Shown here: positions 32,841 to 41,560 of the stretch, one piece after another
How positions within the stretch are numbered: position 1 is the stretch's first letter
How the letters are laid out: the number at the start of each line of letters is the position of its first letter
Source: Mucilaginibacter sp.
GTDB lineage: Bacteria > Bacteroidota > Bacteroidia > Sphingobacteriales > Sphingobacteriaceae
NCBI GenBank assembly: GCA_028287975.1
Contig: JAQBOP010000270.1
Location: 1-54,614 of the forward strand
Direction: 5' to 3'
DNA length: 54,614 nt
Program-made: the position numbers and the translations under genes
The notes under the pieces: model-generated
Told to the model about the DNA's origin: nothing
What the model saw: the letters and a program-made list of their open reading frames with translations, nothing else
Databases searched by the model: none

Positions 32841-33206
32841 TCCCGATATTGAAATCATCAAGAACGACGTACTTTGACAGCCTTACAGGAACAACAGAAA
32901 GTGAATCGGGCAAATCTTCGGAAGCGCTAAAGATCACGGGACTGCCTGAGTTACACCAAACAGAAACTGCGCAAGCGACGGAAACGCAGTGTTAACTAAA
33001 GATAGGGTATTACAGAAGCTGCTGATTTTTACGGAGAACAACAGCCTAACTAATGACTTTGACGCAACCACACCCCGCAAGGGACACGGCCAGGGCGAGT
33101 CGGTCATCTTACAGAAAGTTTGATGCTTTATGAAAAACTACGGTTGGTCATAAGGTAAGAAACGGGAGATCCAAATCGCAAGAAGAGGGCTCCCGTTTTT
33201 GTTTTT
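32841..33206 (+). ncRNA. Putative structured RNA, copy 2
   Basis: The second copy of the element at 30789-31151, in the same orientation. CCCGAT (32842-32847) pairs with ATCGGG (32905-32910). CTTCGGAAG and GCGCAAGC are kept. AATGAC (33052-33057) pairs with GTCAT (33103-33107). The GNRA hairpin becomes CCC-GCAA-GGG (33074-33083), with a longer stem and GCAA in place of GCGA. The terminator stem ACGGGAG/CTCCCGT is identical, while its loop differs. The 5' half is nearly identical to copy 1 and the 3' half has diverged, mainly in loops. Copy 2 ends 123 bases before the LLM oxidoreductase. Confidence 0.65.
32849..32995 (+). CDS. Possible 48-codon ORF inside RNA copy 2
   Basis: The frame begins TTG, runs 48 codons and ends TAA, parallel to that at 30797-30943. 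It has several non-silent changes (for example Lys to Leu at codon 32 and Ile to Ser at codon 18), so selection on protein is not obvious. Confidence 0.2.
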   Translation: MKSSRTTYFDSLTGTTESESGKSSEALKITGLPELHQTETAQATETQC

Positions 33207-33207
33207 A
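33162..33207 (+). terminator. Terminator of RNA copy 2
   Basis: ACGGGAG pairs with CTCCCGT across a 21-base loop, followed by TTTTGTTTTT. Confidence 0.85.
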
Positions 33208-33329
33208 TCAGTGATGCACACTGGCTTTTAGAATAGGATAATCTCTTTATCTATCTAAAGTAATATTTTTTCATGCTTCATATCAATCAAAATTTTCCAG
33301 ATATTTGTTGTAACACATATTTTAATATC

Positions 33330-34343
33330 ATGGAAATCGGGATAGATAGTTTTGCCGCCGCTAATGTTAAAAATACTACCAATAATAGCGACGCCCTTGT
33401 GCAGTTGCTGGAGAGGATGGAACATGCGGACAAGGTTGGCCTGGATGTGTTCGGCATTGGCGAACATCATCGCAAAGAATTTTTAGATTCGGCACCAACC
33501 ATGATCCTTGCCGCCGCTGCTGCACGTACCAAACGCATCATTTTAACCAGCGCGGTTACCGTATTAAGTGCTGCCGACCCGGTGCGCGTATTTCAAAACT
33601 TCGCTACGCTTGACCTGATCTCGCAGGGCCGGGCAGAGATGGTAGTGGGCCGTGGTTCGTTTACAGAAGCATTCCCTTTATTCGGTCTTAACCTGCACCA
33701 TTATGACGAAGTGTTCTCTGAAAAGCTTGACCTTCTGCTCAATATCCGCGATAACGAATCTGTAACCTGGTCGGGCAAGTTCAGGCCGGCGCTAAATAAC
33801 CTGGCTATTTATCCGCGGCCGTTGCAAGATCCATTGCCTGTATGGATAGGCGTAGGTGGCACGCCTGCATCATTTGTACGCGCGGGCACACTTGGGTTGC
33901 CGCTGATGGTTGCTGTAATAGGTGGCGAAACGCATCGGTTCAGGTCATTGGTCGACCTTTACCGTAATGCCGGTGCAAAGGCGGGGCATTCGCCCGAAAA
34001 ATTAAAGGTAGGCCTGCATTCGCTTGGTTATATTGCCGAAACTACAGAAAAAGCTGTTGCTGATTTTTATCCCGGCTATGCCGAAATTTTTACCCGTATA
34101 GGCCGCGAACGTGGCTGGCCGCCGGTAACCCGCCCGCATTTTGACGCGCAAAACGGCCCGACGGGCGCATATTTAGTAGGCGGCCCCGAAGAAATAGCCG
34201 AAAAGATCTTGCATCATAGCGAAGCGCTTGGCGGCATATCAAGAATTACTTTCCAGATGGATAATGCCGGCTTGTCGCATGCGCAATTACTCAATGCCAT
34301 TGAGCTGCTGGGTACAAAAGTGGCACCGTTGGTAAACAAATAA
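33330..34343 (+). CDS. LLM class flavin-dependent oxidoreductase
   Basis: A 337-residue luciferase-like monooxygenase family protein. The start at 33330 (MEIGIDSFAAANV) is chosen because the bacterial luciferase-like barrel begins here. Family segments are GLDVFGIGEHHRKEF, TKRIILTSAVTVLSAADPVRV and RAEMVVGRGSFTEAFPLFG, followed by the later PVWIGVGGTPASFVRAG. Members use FMN or F420 to oxidise varied substrates or run as reductases, and the substrate is unspecified here. It is a single gene, convergent with the membrane protein at 34348. Confidence 0.88.
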   Translation: MEIGIDSFAAANVKNTTNNSDALVQLLERMEHADKVGLDVFGIGEHHRKEFLDSAPTMILAAAAARTKRIILTSAVTVLSAADPVRVFQNFATLDLISQGRAEMVVGRGSFTEAFPLFGLNLHHYDEVFSEKLDLLLNIRDNESVTWSGKFRPALNNLAIYPRPLQDPLPVWIGVGGTPASFVRAGTLGLPLMVAVIGGETHRFRSLVDLYRNAGAKAGHSPEKLKVGLHSLGYIAETTEKAVADFYPGYAEIFTRIGRERGWPPVTRPHFDAQNGPTGAYLVGGPEEIAEKILHHSEALGGISRITFQMDNAGLSHAQLLNAIELLGTKVAPLVNK

Positions 34344-34347
34344 ATAT

Positions 34348-34959
34348 TTAAAGGGCTTTTAAGCGATCCATAACAATGGTCAATTTCATTGGCGTAGTAT
34401 CTTTAGCAGATTTGAATAGATTAATATAACTTGTAATGTTATTATTGTCTTTGGTATTAAGTTTCTCAATCGTGGCAAAATCATACCGTTTTTTTACCAT
34501 TCTGTCAGCTTTGTAGTGAAATTTTATCGTGTCATGTTGAATTTCATAAGTGCCTTCCAACTTATCAATCCCAAAACAAATTTCTTGCAGATAAAATTTA
34601 TTGCGCGTTTTTAATTTCAGGGTAATGGTACAACTGGCCACGCCTTTTCTGTTGGCAATTAAAAGGTCTTTACCTTCCAATTTATCAAAATCAACTAATC
34701 CATATGGCCTGAAAACAATTAAACTTAATAAAACAGCCATAATTATTATGATATATAATCTTTCAGTGTTTTTTCGCTTTTCCTTTATAGCTAAATAAAT
34801 CTGAAATATCATGTGTATTGCAAGAGCTACAAAACATATGATCACTAAAGAAAAGGCTGGAATGGCCCAAATACCCAATTGGCCTTCCCAATAATAAGTA
34901 GTATTTAGAAGTATGAAAAGTAGGATGGTAATAAAAAGCGCAGGTTTTATTTTAGGCAT
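34348..34959 (-). CDS. Hypothetical membrane protein with C-terminal soluble domain
   Basis: A 203-residue protein with three predicted helices (about 5-21, 29-51 and 68-85), followed by a soluble region of about 110 residues rich in Lys, Asp and Ile. The start at 34959 (MPKIKPALFITILLF) is preferred over an upstream Met at 35004. It is not recognised. It is convergent with the LLM oxidoreductase, with a 4-base gap. Confidence 0.6.
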   Translation of the reverse strand: MPKIKPALFITILLFILLNTTYYWEGQLGIWAIPAFSLVIICFVALAIHMIFQIYLAIKEKRKNTERLYIIIIMAVLLSLIVFRPYGLVDFDKLEGKDLLIANRKGVASCTITLKLKTRNKFYLQEICFGIDKLEGTYEIQHDTIKFHYKADRMVKKRYDFATIEKLNTKDNNNITSYINLFKSAKDTTPMKLTIVMDRLKAL

Positions 34960-35046
34960 ACATTCAACAAGGTTTGTGCTAAATATAAACACTATGCGGC
35001 ACATTTCCCTTTTCTGCCATTTTTAAATTCCCTAATTTAGTGGCTT

Positions 35047-36396
35047 ATGCAAAAGGACGATAAAAGCAGGCCGAACGGGAGAAAGAAAATATTTGTTTTA
35101 GATACCTCAGTGATCTTGTATGATCATAACGCTTTTGAGAATTTCCAGGAGCACGATGTGGCCATACCTATACAAGTGCTCGAAGAGCTGGATAACATGA
35201 AAAGCGGTAACGATACCCGCAATTTTGAGGCACGCAGCTTTATCCGGCTGATCGATGATATTTCGCGCAAAAAGCTGGTGAACAAATGGCATCCGCTAAA
35301 TGGTAAGGACAAAGGCAGCTTTAAAGTTGTGATCGATACAAAAACCACGGGTGTTGACGCCGAAGCTATTTTTGGGTCGGACAAGGTGGATCACCGCATC
35401 CTGAACGCCGCTTTGGGTCTACAGGAAGAAAATCCGGATAAGAAGATAGTGCTGGTATCAAAAGATATCTGCCTGCGTTTAAAAGCAAAAGCATTGAGCT
35501 TACATGCCGAGGATTATGAAACCGGCAAGGTTAAAAACCTGGATGAGCTGTACAGCGGTAAAACCGTTTTAACCGTAACTGATAAACAAATTACCCAGCT
35601 AAATAAACAGGACACCTTACCTGCCGATGGGCTGGCGCTAAATGCAGACACAGCCAATCACTTTTATATTCTTGAAAGTAAAAAAAACACGGCATCAGGC
35701 TTTTACAACAGCCAGACCGGGCAGCTTGAAAGAATAACCGAGCAGCCTATATTTAATATCTATCCCAAAAATTTAGAACAGGCTTTTGCTATACACGCAT
35801 TGCTAAACCCGGATATTAAACTGGTGACCATACAGGGCAACGCCGGGACAGGTAAAACCTTACTGGCATTGGCTGGCGCGTTGGAACAGCGCAAATATTA
35901 CCGCCAGATCTACGTTACCCGCCCGATAGTGCCGCTGAGCAATAAAGATATTGGCTTTTTACCCGGTGATGTAAAATCAAAGATCGACCCGTACATGGCA
36001 CCGATATGGGACAACCTGAAATTTATTAAAGATCAGTTTGTCGATGACGAAAAAATGCAGGCCAAATTGGACGAACTGGTTACTAACGATAAGATCTCTA
36101 TCGCGCCGTTAGCTTTTATCCGTGGCCGTACGTTAAGCAAAATCTTTTTTATTGTGGACGAAGCACAGAATCTTACCCCGCATGAGATCAAAACTATCAT
36201 ATCCCGCGCAGGCGAAAACAGCAAGTTTGTTTTTACCGGCGATATTTACCAGATAGATACACCATATCTTGATGCCGAAAGTAACGGATTATCTTACCTG
36301 ATTGACAGGGCAAAGGGCCACCCGCTTTACGCGCACATTACCCTGCAAAAAGGTGAGCGGAGCGAGCTGGCTAACTTGGCTACAGAGTTGTTATAA
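35047..36396 (+). CDS. PhoH-like protein with N-terminal PIN domain
   Basis: A 449-residue protein that fuses a PIN-type ribonuclease domain to a PhoH ATPase. The PIN part (about 12-150) has KIFVLDTSVILYDH with Asp19 and VVSKD-like LVSKDICLRLKAKAL. The PhoH part starts near 240, with Walker A GNAGTGKT at 264-271 and Walker B FFIVDE at 367-372 (VDEAQNLTPHE), followed by FTGDIYQID. This PIN-PhoH arrangement is known as PhoH2-like, and members act as RNA-processing ATPases and helicases. Its 3' end is followed by the large inverted repeat at 36408. Confidence 0.9.
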   Translation: MQKDDKSRPNGRKKIFVLDTSVILYDHNAFENFQEHDVAIPIQVLEELDNMKSGNDTRNFEARSFIRLIDDISRKKLVNKWHPLNGKDKGSFKVVIDTKTTGVDAEAIFGSDKVDHRILNAALGLQEENPDKKIVLVSKDICLRLKAKALSLHAEDYETGKVKNLDELYSGKTVLTVTDKQITQLNKQDTLPADGLALNADTANHFYILESKKNTASGFYNSQTGQLERITEQPIFNIYPKNLEQAFAIHALLNPDIKLVTIQGNAGTGKTLLALAGALEQRKYYRQIYVTRPIVPLSNKDIGFLPGDVKSKIDPYMAPIWDNLKFIKDQFVDDEKMQAKLDELVTNDKISIAPLAFIRGRTLSKIFFIVDEAQNLTPHEIKTIISRAGENSKFVFTGDIYQIDTPYLDAESNGLSYLIDRAKGHPLYAHITLQKGERSELANLATELL

Positions 36397-36407
36397 AACA
36401 GCCGATC

Positions 36408-36514
36408 AGCCCCCTCTAAATCTCCCCCGGTAGGGGAGACTTAATGTTGAAGTTCAAGCCATTTAATGAACATATTAAAAAGTCTCCCCTACCGGGGGAG
36501 ATTTAGAGGGGGCT
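36408..36514. repeat. Perfect 35-bp inverted repeat
   Basis: AGCCCCCTCTAAATCTCCCC then CGGTAGGGGAGACTT (36408-36442) is repeated exactly in inverted form at 36480-36514, with a 37-base AT-rich spacer. Each arm also contains CTCCCC..GGGGAG. The right arm overlaps the 3' end of the FUSC gene and encodes its last residues. Confidence 0.9.
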
Positions 36515-38640
36515 ACTACATCCACGATCTTAGCGATATCATTGCTGATCTTATTGATAAAGTCTAATTGTTCTTTTAGCAGGTTATCGGTAACGGTTAG
36601 TGTTGCCGCTTCGGTTGGTTCGGCTTTCTCGCCGGTAAATTCTATACGCTCGCCGCCCAGTTTTTTGCTGCTTTCGTTTAATACCGCAATGCTTTTCTTT
36701 ACCAGTTTAAGAATATCGGGCGTGGTTTTGTGCATGCCTTTTACCGCAACTTCTGACGCTATAGTCGCTGTGTAAGACGACAGGATATGGTTCAGCACCA
36801 CAAACTTGTGGATATCTTTAATGTTGCGTTGCTTGCTTTTGGGTTCAGACGTCATACGCTCAAAAGCGGCCGATAAGTTGGCCGATTTTACGTAAACATC
36901 CTTCCGCGCCAGCTTATACTCGGTGGTACTGATGGGTGTCCCGGTTATAGATTTGGCTATTTTTATGAGGTAGTTGACGTTTGAGTTGATCACCTCGGCC
37001 AGGCTTTCTTTTATCTGCTCAAACTCCCAGGTAGGGAAGATCAGATAGGTGGCTAAAAAGGCAATGGTTGATCCGATGATGGTGTCTACCACACGTTCCT
37101 CAACAATATCAAGATGACCTACGCCCAAAAATTTAAAGAGGATAAGTACGTAAGGCGTCATGCAAACTACACTCACCACATAATTAAGTCGTTGGAAACT
37201 ATAAGTGCCCAGCATCAATATCAGCATCAAAACAAACTGAACATCATTATTATGCACAAATACCAATATCAACACCCCAATAAACCCACCCGCGAGGGTA
37301 CCGGTTAAACGCTGGTAATTACGTTGTTTTGATAAGCTGAAGCCCGGCTTTAGTATTACAATAATGGTTAGCAAAACCCAATAGCTGTGATGGCCCAATG
37401 CAAAGAATTTGGCTACCGTAAAACCAATTAAACACACTAATGAAACCCTTAGCGCGTGTTTAAACGCGGCCGAGTCCAACGTGAAATTGTCGAAGAAAAC
37501 ATGCGGCTCGTAATCCTGATGGGTAACAAACTTAGAATATTCCACATCGTTATTATTCTCTAACAGCGTTTTTGACGACCGTGAGTTATAGTAGTTAAAA
37601 ATATTTTCGATCTCTTTATTCAAGTCGCGCAGGTTGATCAGTATTTTCTTGAGTACCAGGTTACTCGTTTCATTAGTGTTACCAATGGTGTCAATTTTAA
37701 GTTTAAGCTGCTCAAGCGCCGGGTTAAAATCAACCATATGTTTATACCGCGTGTTCGACAGGATGGCAAAACCGATATTCTCGAGCTCATTAGCCATTTG
37801 ATGAACCGTGTGCGCTATGTCTGTTAAAATACCGGTATCCTTAAATTTTTCGTGGATGTAAGTATAATCATAATGGGTAGCCATGATCTGCTCAAACATA
37901 TCTACCAGGTCCACAAAAGTGAGTACCAATATCCGGCTGGCATTGGTTGATTCGCGCACCATTAACCTGCTTTTAAACAACAGTTCCCTAACCTCGTCCT
38001 GGTGCTGGCTCACCTGTATTTGCTGCGACACCAGCTTATGGTAATTGTCGTCTATATCTGTTTCAGGTAAGTAAAAATCTGCCTTGATCCTTAAAAACTT
38101 AACAATGTCCTCAATGTTCTCGCCAAGGGCCTGCTGCGCGGCACGATAGGGGCGGATACCGAAAAAGACAAGGCTAAACAACATATACCATAACCCGCCG
38201 GCTAAGATCTCGGCGCTGTAAAGTATAATTTCGTTCGGCTTTATGCCCTTTTCTATCATAAATATCATGATGAGTAATGACGATGTACCGATAGACGCGG
38301 CACGATTACCATACACAATAAACATGGAGAACAAGAAAGAAAATGCAGTGACCTCTAATCCTAAAGTAAAGACATTTAAGCGGGCAAACCCTGTAGTAAC
38401 TGCTACAATAAACAGGCATAAATTGCCAATGCCCATTGCATTACGCTTGTGTAATACCGGGCCGGGCGAGTCAATAACAGAGATACACAACGCGCCTAAC
38501 GAAAGCGCGATGCCCAGGTCAAACTGGTTGAACTGTTGCAAGATAAGTGTGGGCAGTAAGATGCCCAGCGATATACGCAGTCCGTCAGAAAAGTACTGGC
38601 TGAAGAAAAAACTTTTTACCTCTTTGTTTTGAATGCTCAC
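36475..38640 (-). CDS. FUSC family membrane protein (YccS/YhfK-like)
   Basis: A 721-residue inner-membrane protein of the FUSC (fusaric acid resistance-like) family. Two groups of helices, about 20-175 and 400-530, flank a cytoplasmic region of about 200 residues. Landmarks are YFSDGLRISLGILLPTLIL, GALCISVIDSPGPVLHKRNA, the second-group HSYWVLLTIIVILKPGFSLS and QRNYQRLTGTLAGGFIG. Members take part in aromatic acid or drug efflux, though many are uncharacterised. The C-terminal SKSPPVGETF is encoded by an arm of the repeat at 36480-36514, so the native end has probably been replaced. It is divergent from ppc. Confidence 0.85.
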   Translation of the reverse strand: MSIQNKEVKSFFFSQYFSDGLRISLGILLPTLILQQFNQFDLGIALSLGALCISVIDSPGPVLHKRNAMGIGNLCLFIVAVTTGFARLNVFTLGLEVTAFSFLFSMFIVYGNRAASIGTSSLLIMIFMIEKGIKPNEIILYSAEILAGGLWYMLFSLVFFGIRPYRAAQQALGENIEDIVKFLRIKADFYLPETDIDDNYHKLVSQQIQVSQHQDEVRELLFKSRLMVRESTNASRILVLTFVDLVDMFEQIMATHYDYTYIHEKFKDTGILTDIAHTVHQMANELENIGFAILSNTRYKHMVDFNPALEQLKLKIDTIGNTNETSNLVLKKILINLRDLNKEIENIFNYYNSRSSKTLLENNNDVEYSKFVTHQDYEPHVFFDNFTLDSAAFKHALRVSLVCLIGFTVAKFFALGHHSYWVLLTIIVILKPGFSLSKQRNYQRLTGTLAGGFIGVLILVFVHNNDVQFVLMLILMLGTYSFQRLNYVVSVVCMTPYVLILFKFLGVGHLDIVEERVVDTIIGSTIAFLATYLIFPTWEFEQIKESLAEVINSNVNYLIKIAKSITGTPISTTEYKLARKDVYVKSANLSAAFERMTSEPKSKQRNIKDIHKFVVLNHILSSYTATIASEVAVKGMHKTTPDILKLVKKSIAVLNESSKKLGGERIEFTGEKAEPTEAATLTVTDNLLKEQLDFINKISNDIAKIVDVVAPSKSPPVGETF

Positions 38641-38840
38641 CCCACAAATTTCGGAAAAAAAGACAGATATAAGAATTTGCTAAAATTTTATCTGAGTGCG
38701 AATTTTATAATCAATATTAGTGTCAATTTGTATTATTTTTAATAATTATACAATTTTTAATGATTTTAGTTTAAATTCACACCGATTTAAAGTTTATTGT
38801 AAACCCAATCGTCTTTTTTAACCTTTTATAGCTACTTCGT

Positions 38841-41426
38841 ATGTCCTCAACGTTAAAACTCAGCCAAAGAGAAACAGCTTTTAATAATGAAGTTGTTACC
38901 CGCTTTGAGTTATATAACAGCCTGTTCCAGACCCTGCCATTTTACCAGGTAAAAGAGATAGGTATTTTATTGCCGTTTTTTAGTTCGCATTGCGATAAGG
39001 GGGCCATAAAGGAAGAATCGCCGACGGATATCATCGAATCATTTTTTCAAAAATACGTACCGGATATTGATCACCGCGAGCAGCTTAACCGCATGTTTCG
39101 TTTTATTCAATATATTGAACGCCAGGTGGTTTTGTTTGACGCGATAGAAGACTCGTCATTCAGTAAAATTGGCCGCGCGGACGATGTCGGTACACTAACA
39201 GGTTTACTACAGGCTGCTGCCACCAGCGACCAGGTGCGTGATAATATCAGCGAAAAGCTAAAGGATTTTTCATTGCGGCTGGTGCTGACCGCGCACCCAA
39301 CCCAGTTTTACCCGAGTACCGTATTGGGTATTATGAACGATCTGATCGAGGCATTAAAAACCAACGATATCAACAGTATTGATGTTTTATTGCAGCAATT
39401 GGGTAAGACGCCGTTCTTCAATAAAAAAGCGCCGACACCGGTTGACGAAGCCGTGAGTTTGGTTTGGTTTTTAGAAAATACCTTTTACCATGCCATATCA
39501 AGTATCCAAACAAAGCTGGAAGAAGAGTTTGATATTGACGAGAATCGCAAAAATCAGTTGCTTGAGCTGGGCTTTTGGCCGGGCGGCGACCGCGATGGCA
39601 ACCCTAATGTAAACACTAAAACTACTTATGATGTTGCCTGCTTGTTAAGGCAAATTATTTTCCGCTGTTACTATCGCGATTTCAGGATTTTGAAACGCAG
39701 GATCACTTTCAGGGGCATAGAAAGTACAATGACTACGCTTGAAGGTCTGCTTTATGAAAATGCTTTTAACAATCATCAGCATAATGCGAAGGATCTCCAG
39801 GGTGAGCTGCTTGTGTTACTTGGATCTGTACGCGAGACATTGATAGACAACCACGATAGCCTGTTCGTTAATATCGTTGACGACCTGATCCGCAAAGTAC
39901 GCCTGTTTGGTTGTTTCTTTGCTACGCTGGATATTCGCCAAGACAGTCGGATACTACGCAACGTATTTACATATTGTACCGATAAAGGTATAGCTACCGG
40001 TTTACCGGCCAACTACGATACTTTAGATGAAGACGAAAAGTTAAAAAGCGTCACCTTTAATGAGCTTAACTTTTTATGCCCTGAGGATGCCGATGATATG
40101 ACCAAAGACACGCTGAATACCATTATGCTGATGAAACACATTCAGCATACCAATGGCGAGAAAGCGTGCCAGCGTTTTATTATCAGCAACTGCCAGGAGG
40201 CATCAGATATTTTACAGCTGATAGACCTGTTTTTATGGAGCGGCTGGAAAGCCGAAGATCTGACTGTTGATTTTATGCCATTATTTGAAACCGTTAACGA
40301 TTTAAAAGTTGCGGCTGAAGTGATGGAGAAATTGTATACGCATCCGTTTTACGCGGCACATTTAAAGAGACGAGGTAACGCGCAAAGCATTATGCTTGGC
40401 TTCTCTGACAGTACCAAGGATGGCGGCTACCTGATGGCCAACTGGTCTATTTACAAAGCAAAGGTTGAATTGACAGCCATATCGCGTAAATACGATATTG
40501 ACCTGGCGTTTTTTGATGGCCGTGGCGGCCCGCCGGCACGTGGTGGTGGTAAAACCCACCGCTTTTATGCGTCAATGGGCAACGAGATCGCTAACGAGCA
40601 TATTCAGTTAACTATCCAGGGGCAAACGGTAAGTTCGCAATACGGATCGATAGAAACTGCTCGTTTTAATATGGAGCAGCTGATCAACGCGGGTGTTACA
40701 TCGGCCTTAAACCCGGATAGCAATGACCTGCTGAGCATTCAGCAAAAAGCATTGATCACAGATATGGCCGAAGCCAGCCACGAGTTGTTTATCAACCTGC
40801 GCCAGCACCCATTATTTGTAGAGTACCTGGAGAAATTCAGCCCTTTAAAACTTTTATCAAAAATCAATATCAGCAGCCGCCCTACCAAACGTAACGCCGG
40901 CGCGCCAATGAAGTTGGAAGATCTGCGGGCCATTAGCTTTGTTACCGCATGGAGCCAGTTAAAACAAAGTATCCCGGGATTTTATGGGGTAGGTACTTCT
41001 TTGAAGAAAATGAAGGAAGAAGGTAAGTGGGCAGAAGTTGAGCAGTTATACAATACATCGGGTTTCTTTAAAACCATGCTGGATAACTGTATCATGTCTA
41101 TGTCTAAGTCTGATTTCAGGGTAACTGCTTATTTAGAGAAGGATGCGAAATTTGGCGATTTCTGGAAAAAACTAAAAACTGAATTTGAACTTACCAAGTC
41201 GTTATTATTAGAATTAACCGGCTCAGAAGTGCTGATGCAGGATTCGCCGGTTGACCGTCGCTCGATAGGCATCCGCGAGAAAATTGTTTTGCCGTTGGTT
41301 ATCATGCAGCATTATGCATTAAATTGCCTTAGCAACACTACAGATAAAGAACTGATAGAGATCTATGATAAGCTGATCATCAGGACCGTATATGGTATTG
41401 TTAATGCGGGACGTAACCTGGCATAA
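38841..41426 (+). CDS. ppc: Phosphoenolpyruvate carboxylase
   Basis: An 861-residue PEP carboxylase that makes oxaloacetate from PEP and bicarbonate to replenish the citric acid cycle. Catalytic His152 is in LVLTAHPTQ. Other family blocks are WPGGDRDGNPNV near 247-258, MLGFSDSTKDGGYLMANW, FFDGRGGPPARGGG with its active-site Arg and Gly-rich loop, and the C-terminal IVNAGRNLA. Length is a little below the usual 880-930. It has its own terminator. The 200-base upstream region is AT-rich and holds its promoter but shows no recognised operator. Confidence 0.95.
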   Translation: MSSTLKLSQRETAFNNEVVTRFELYNSLFQTLPFYQVKEIGILLPFFSSHCDKGAIKEESPTDIIESFFQKYVPDIDHREQLNRMFRFIQYIERQVVLFDAIEDSSFSKIGRADDVGTLTGLLQAAATSDQVRDNISEKLKDFSLRLVLTAHPTQFYPSTVLGIMNDLIEALKTNDINSIDVLLQQLGKTPFFNKKAPTPVDEAVSLVWFLENTFYHAISSIQTKLEEEFDIDENRKNQLLELGFWPGGDRDGNPNVNTKTTYDVACLLRQIIFRCYYRDFRILKRRITFRGIESTMTTLEGLLYENAFNNHQHNAKDLQGELLVLLGSVRETLIDNHDSLFVNIVDDLIRKVRLFGCFFATLDIRQDSRILRNVFTYCTDKGIATGLPANYDTLDEDEKLKSVTFNELNFLCPEDADDMTKDTLNTIMLMKHIQHTNGEKACQRFIISNCQEASDILQLIDLFLWSGWKAEDLTVDFMPLFETVNDLKVAAEVMEKLYTHPFYAAHLKRRGNAQSIMLGFSDSTKDGGYLMANWSIYKAKVELTAISRKYDIDLAFFDGRGGPPARGGGKTHRFYASMGNEIANEHIQLTIQGQTVSSQYGSIETARFNMEQLINAGVTSALNPDSNDLLSIQQKALITDMAEASHELFINLRQHPLFVEYLEKFSPLKLLSKINISSRPTKRNAGAPMKLEDLRAISFVTAWSQLKQSIPGFYGVGTSLKKMKEEGKWAEVEQLYNTSGFFKTMLDNCIMSMSKSDFRVTAYLEKDAKFGDFWKKLKTEFELTKSLLLELTGSEVLMQDSPVDRRSIGIREKIVLPLVIMQHYALNCLSNTTDKELIEIYDKLIIRTVYGIVNAGRNLA

Positions 41427-41437
41427 GAATATTCCAC

Positions 41438-41479
41438 TTATAAAAAGAGAGGCGCAATTTTGCGCCTCTCTTTTTATAA
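41438..41479 (+). terminator. Rho-independent terminator after ppc
   Basis: TTATAAAAAGAGAGGCGCAA pairs with TTGCGCCTCTCTTTTTATAA with a very short loop. Both flanks are A/T-rich. Confidence 0.92.
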
Positions 41480-41520
41480 ATAAATTATACTATTAATTAA
41501 ATATTTTAAATCGATAGCAT

Positions 41521-41542
41521 TATATTTGTTTACCAATTGGTA
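41521..41542 (+). promoter_or_regulatory. Promoter box and palindrome before the DUF4142 gene
   Basis: TATATTTG (41521-41528) matches TAnnTTTG, and the 12-base palindrome TACCAATTGGTA (41531-41542) follows it near the expected transcription start. This suggests a repressor site. No clear -33 box is seen. Confidence 0.45.
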
Positions 41543-41560
41543 TAACCTAATAGATTTAAA

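Noticed and set aside
30789-33206. The duplicated RNA as tmRNA, RNase P RNA or 6S RNA
   Set aside because: No tRNA-like end, no GAGGAAAGTC-type block and no 6S-like long central bubble could be found; two copies would also be unusual.
30746-33207. The two RNA copies as ends of a composite transposon
   Set aside because: No transposase, no terminal inverted repeats and no target duplications were seen; the acyltransferase gene has its own normal context.
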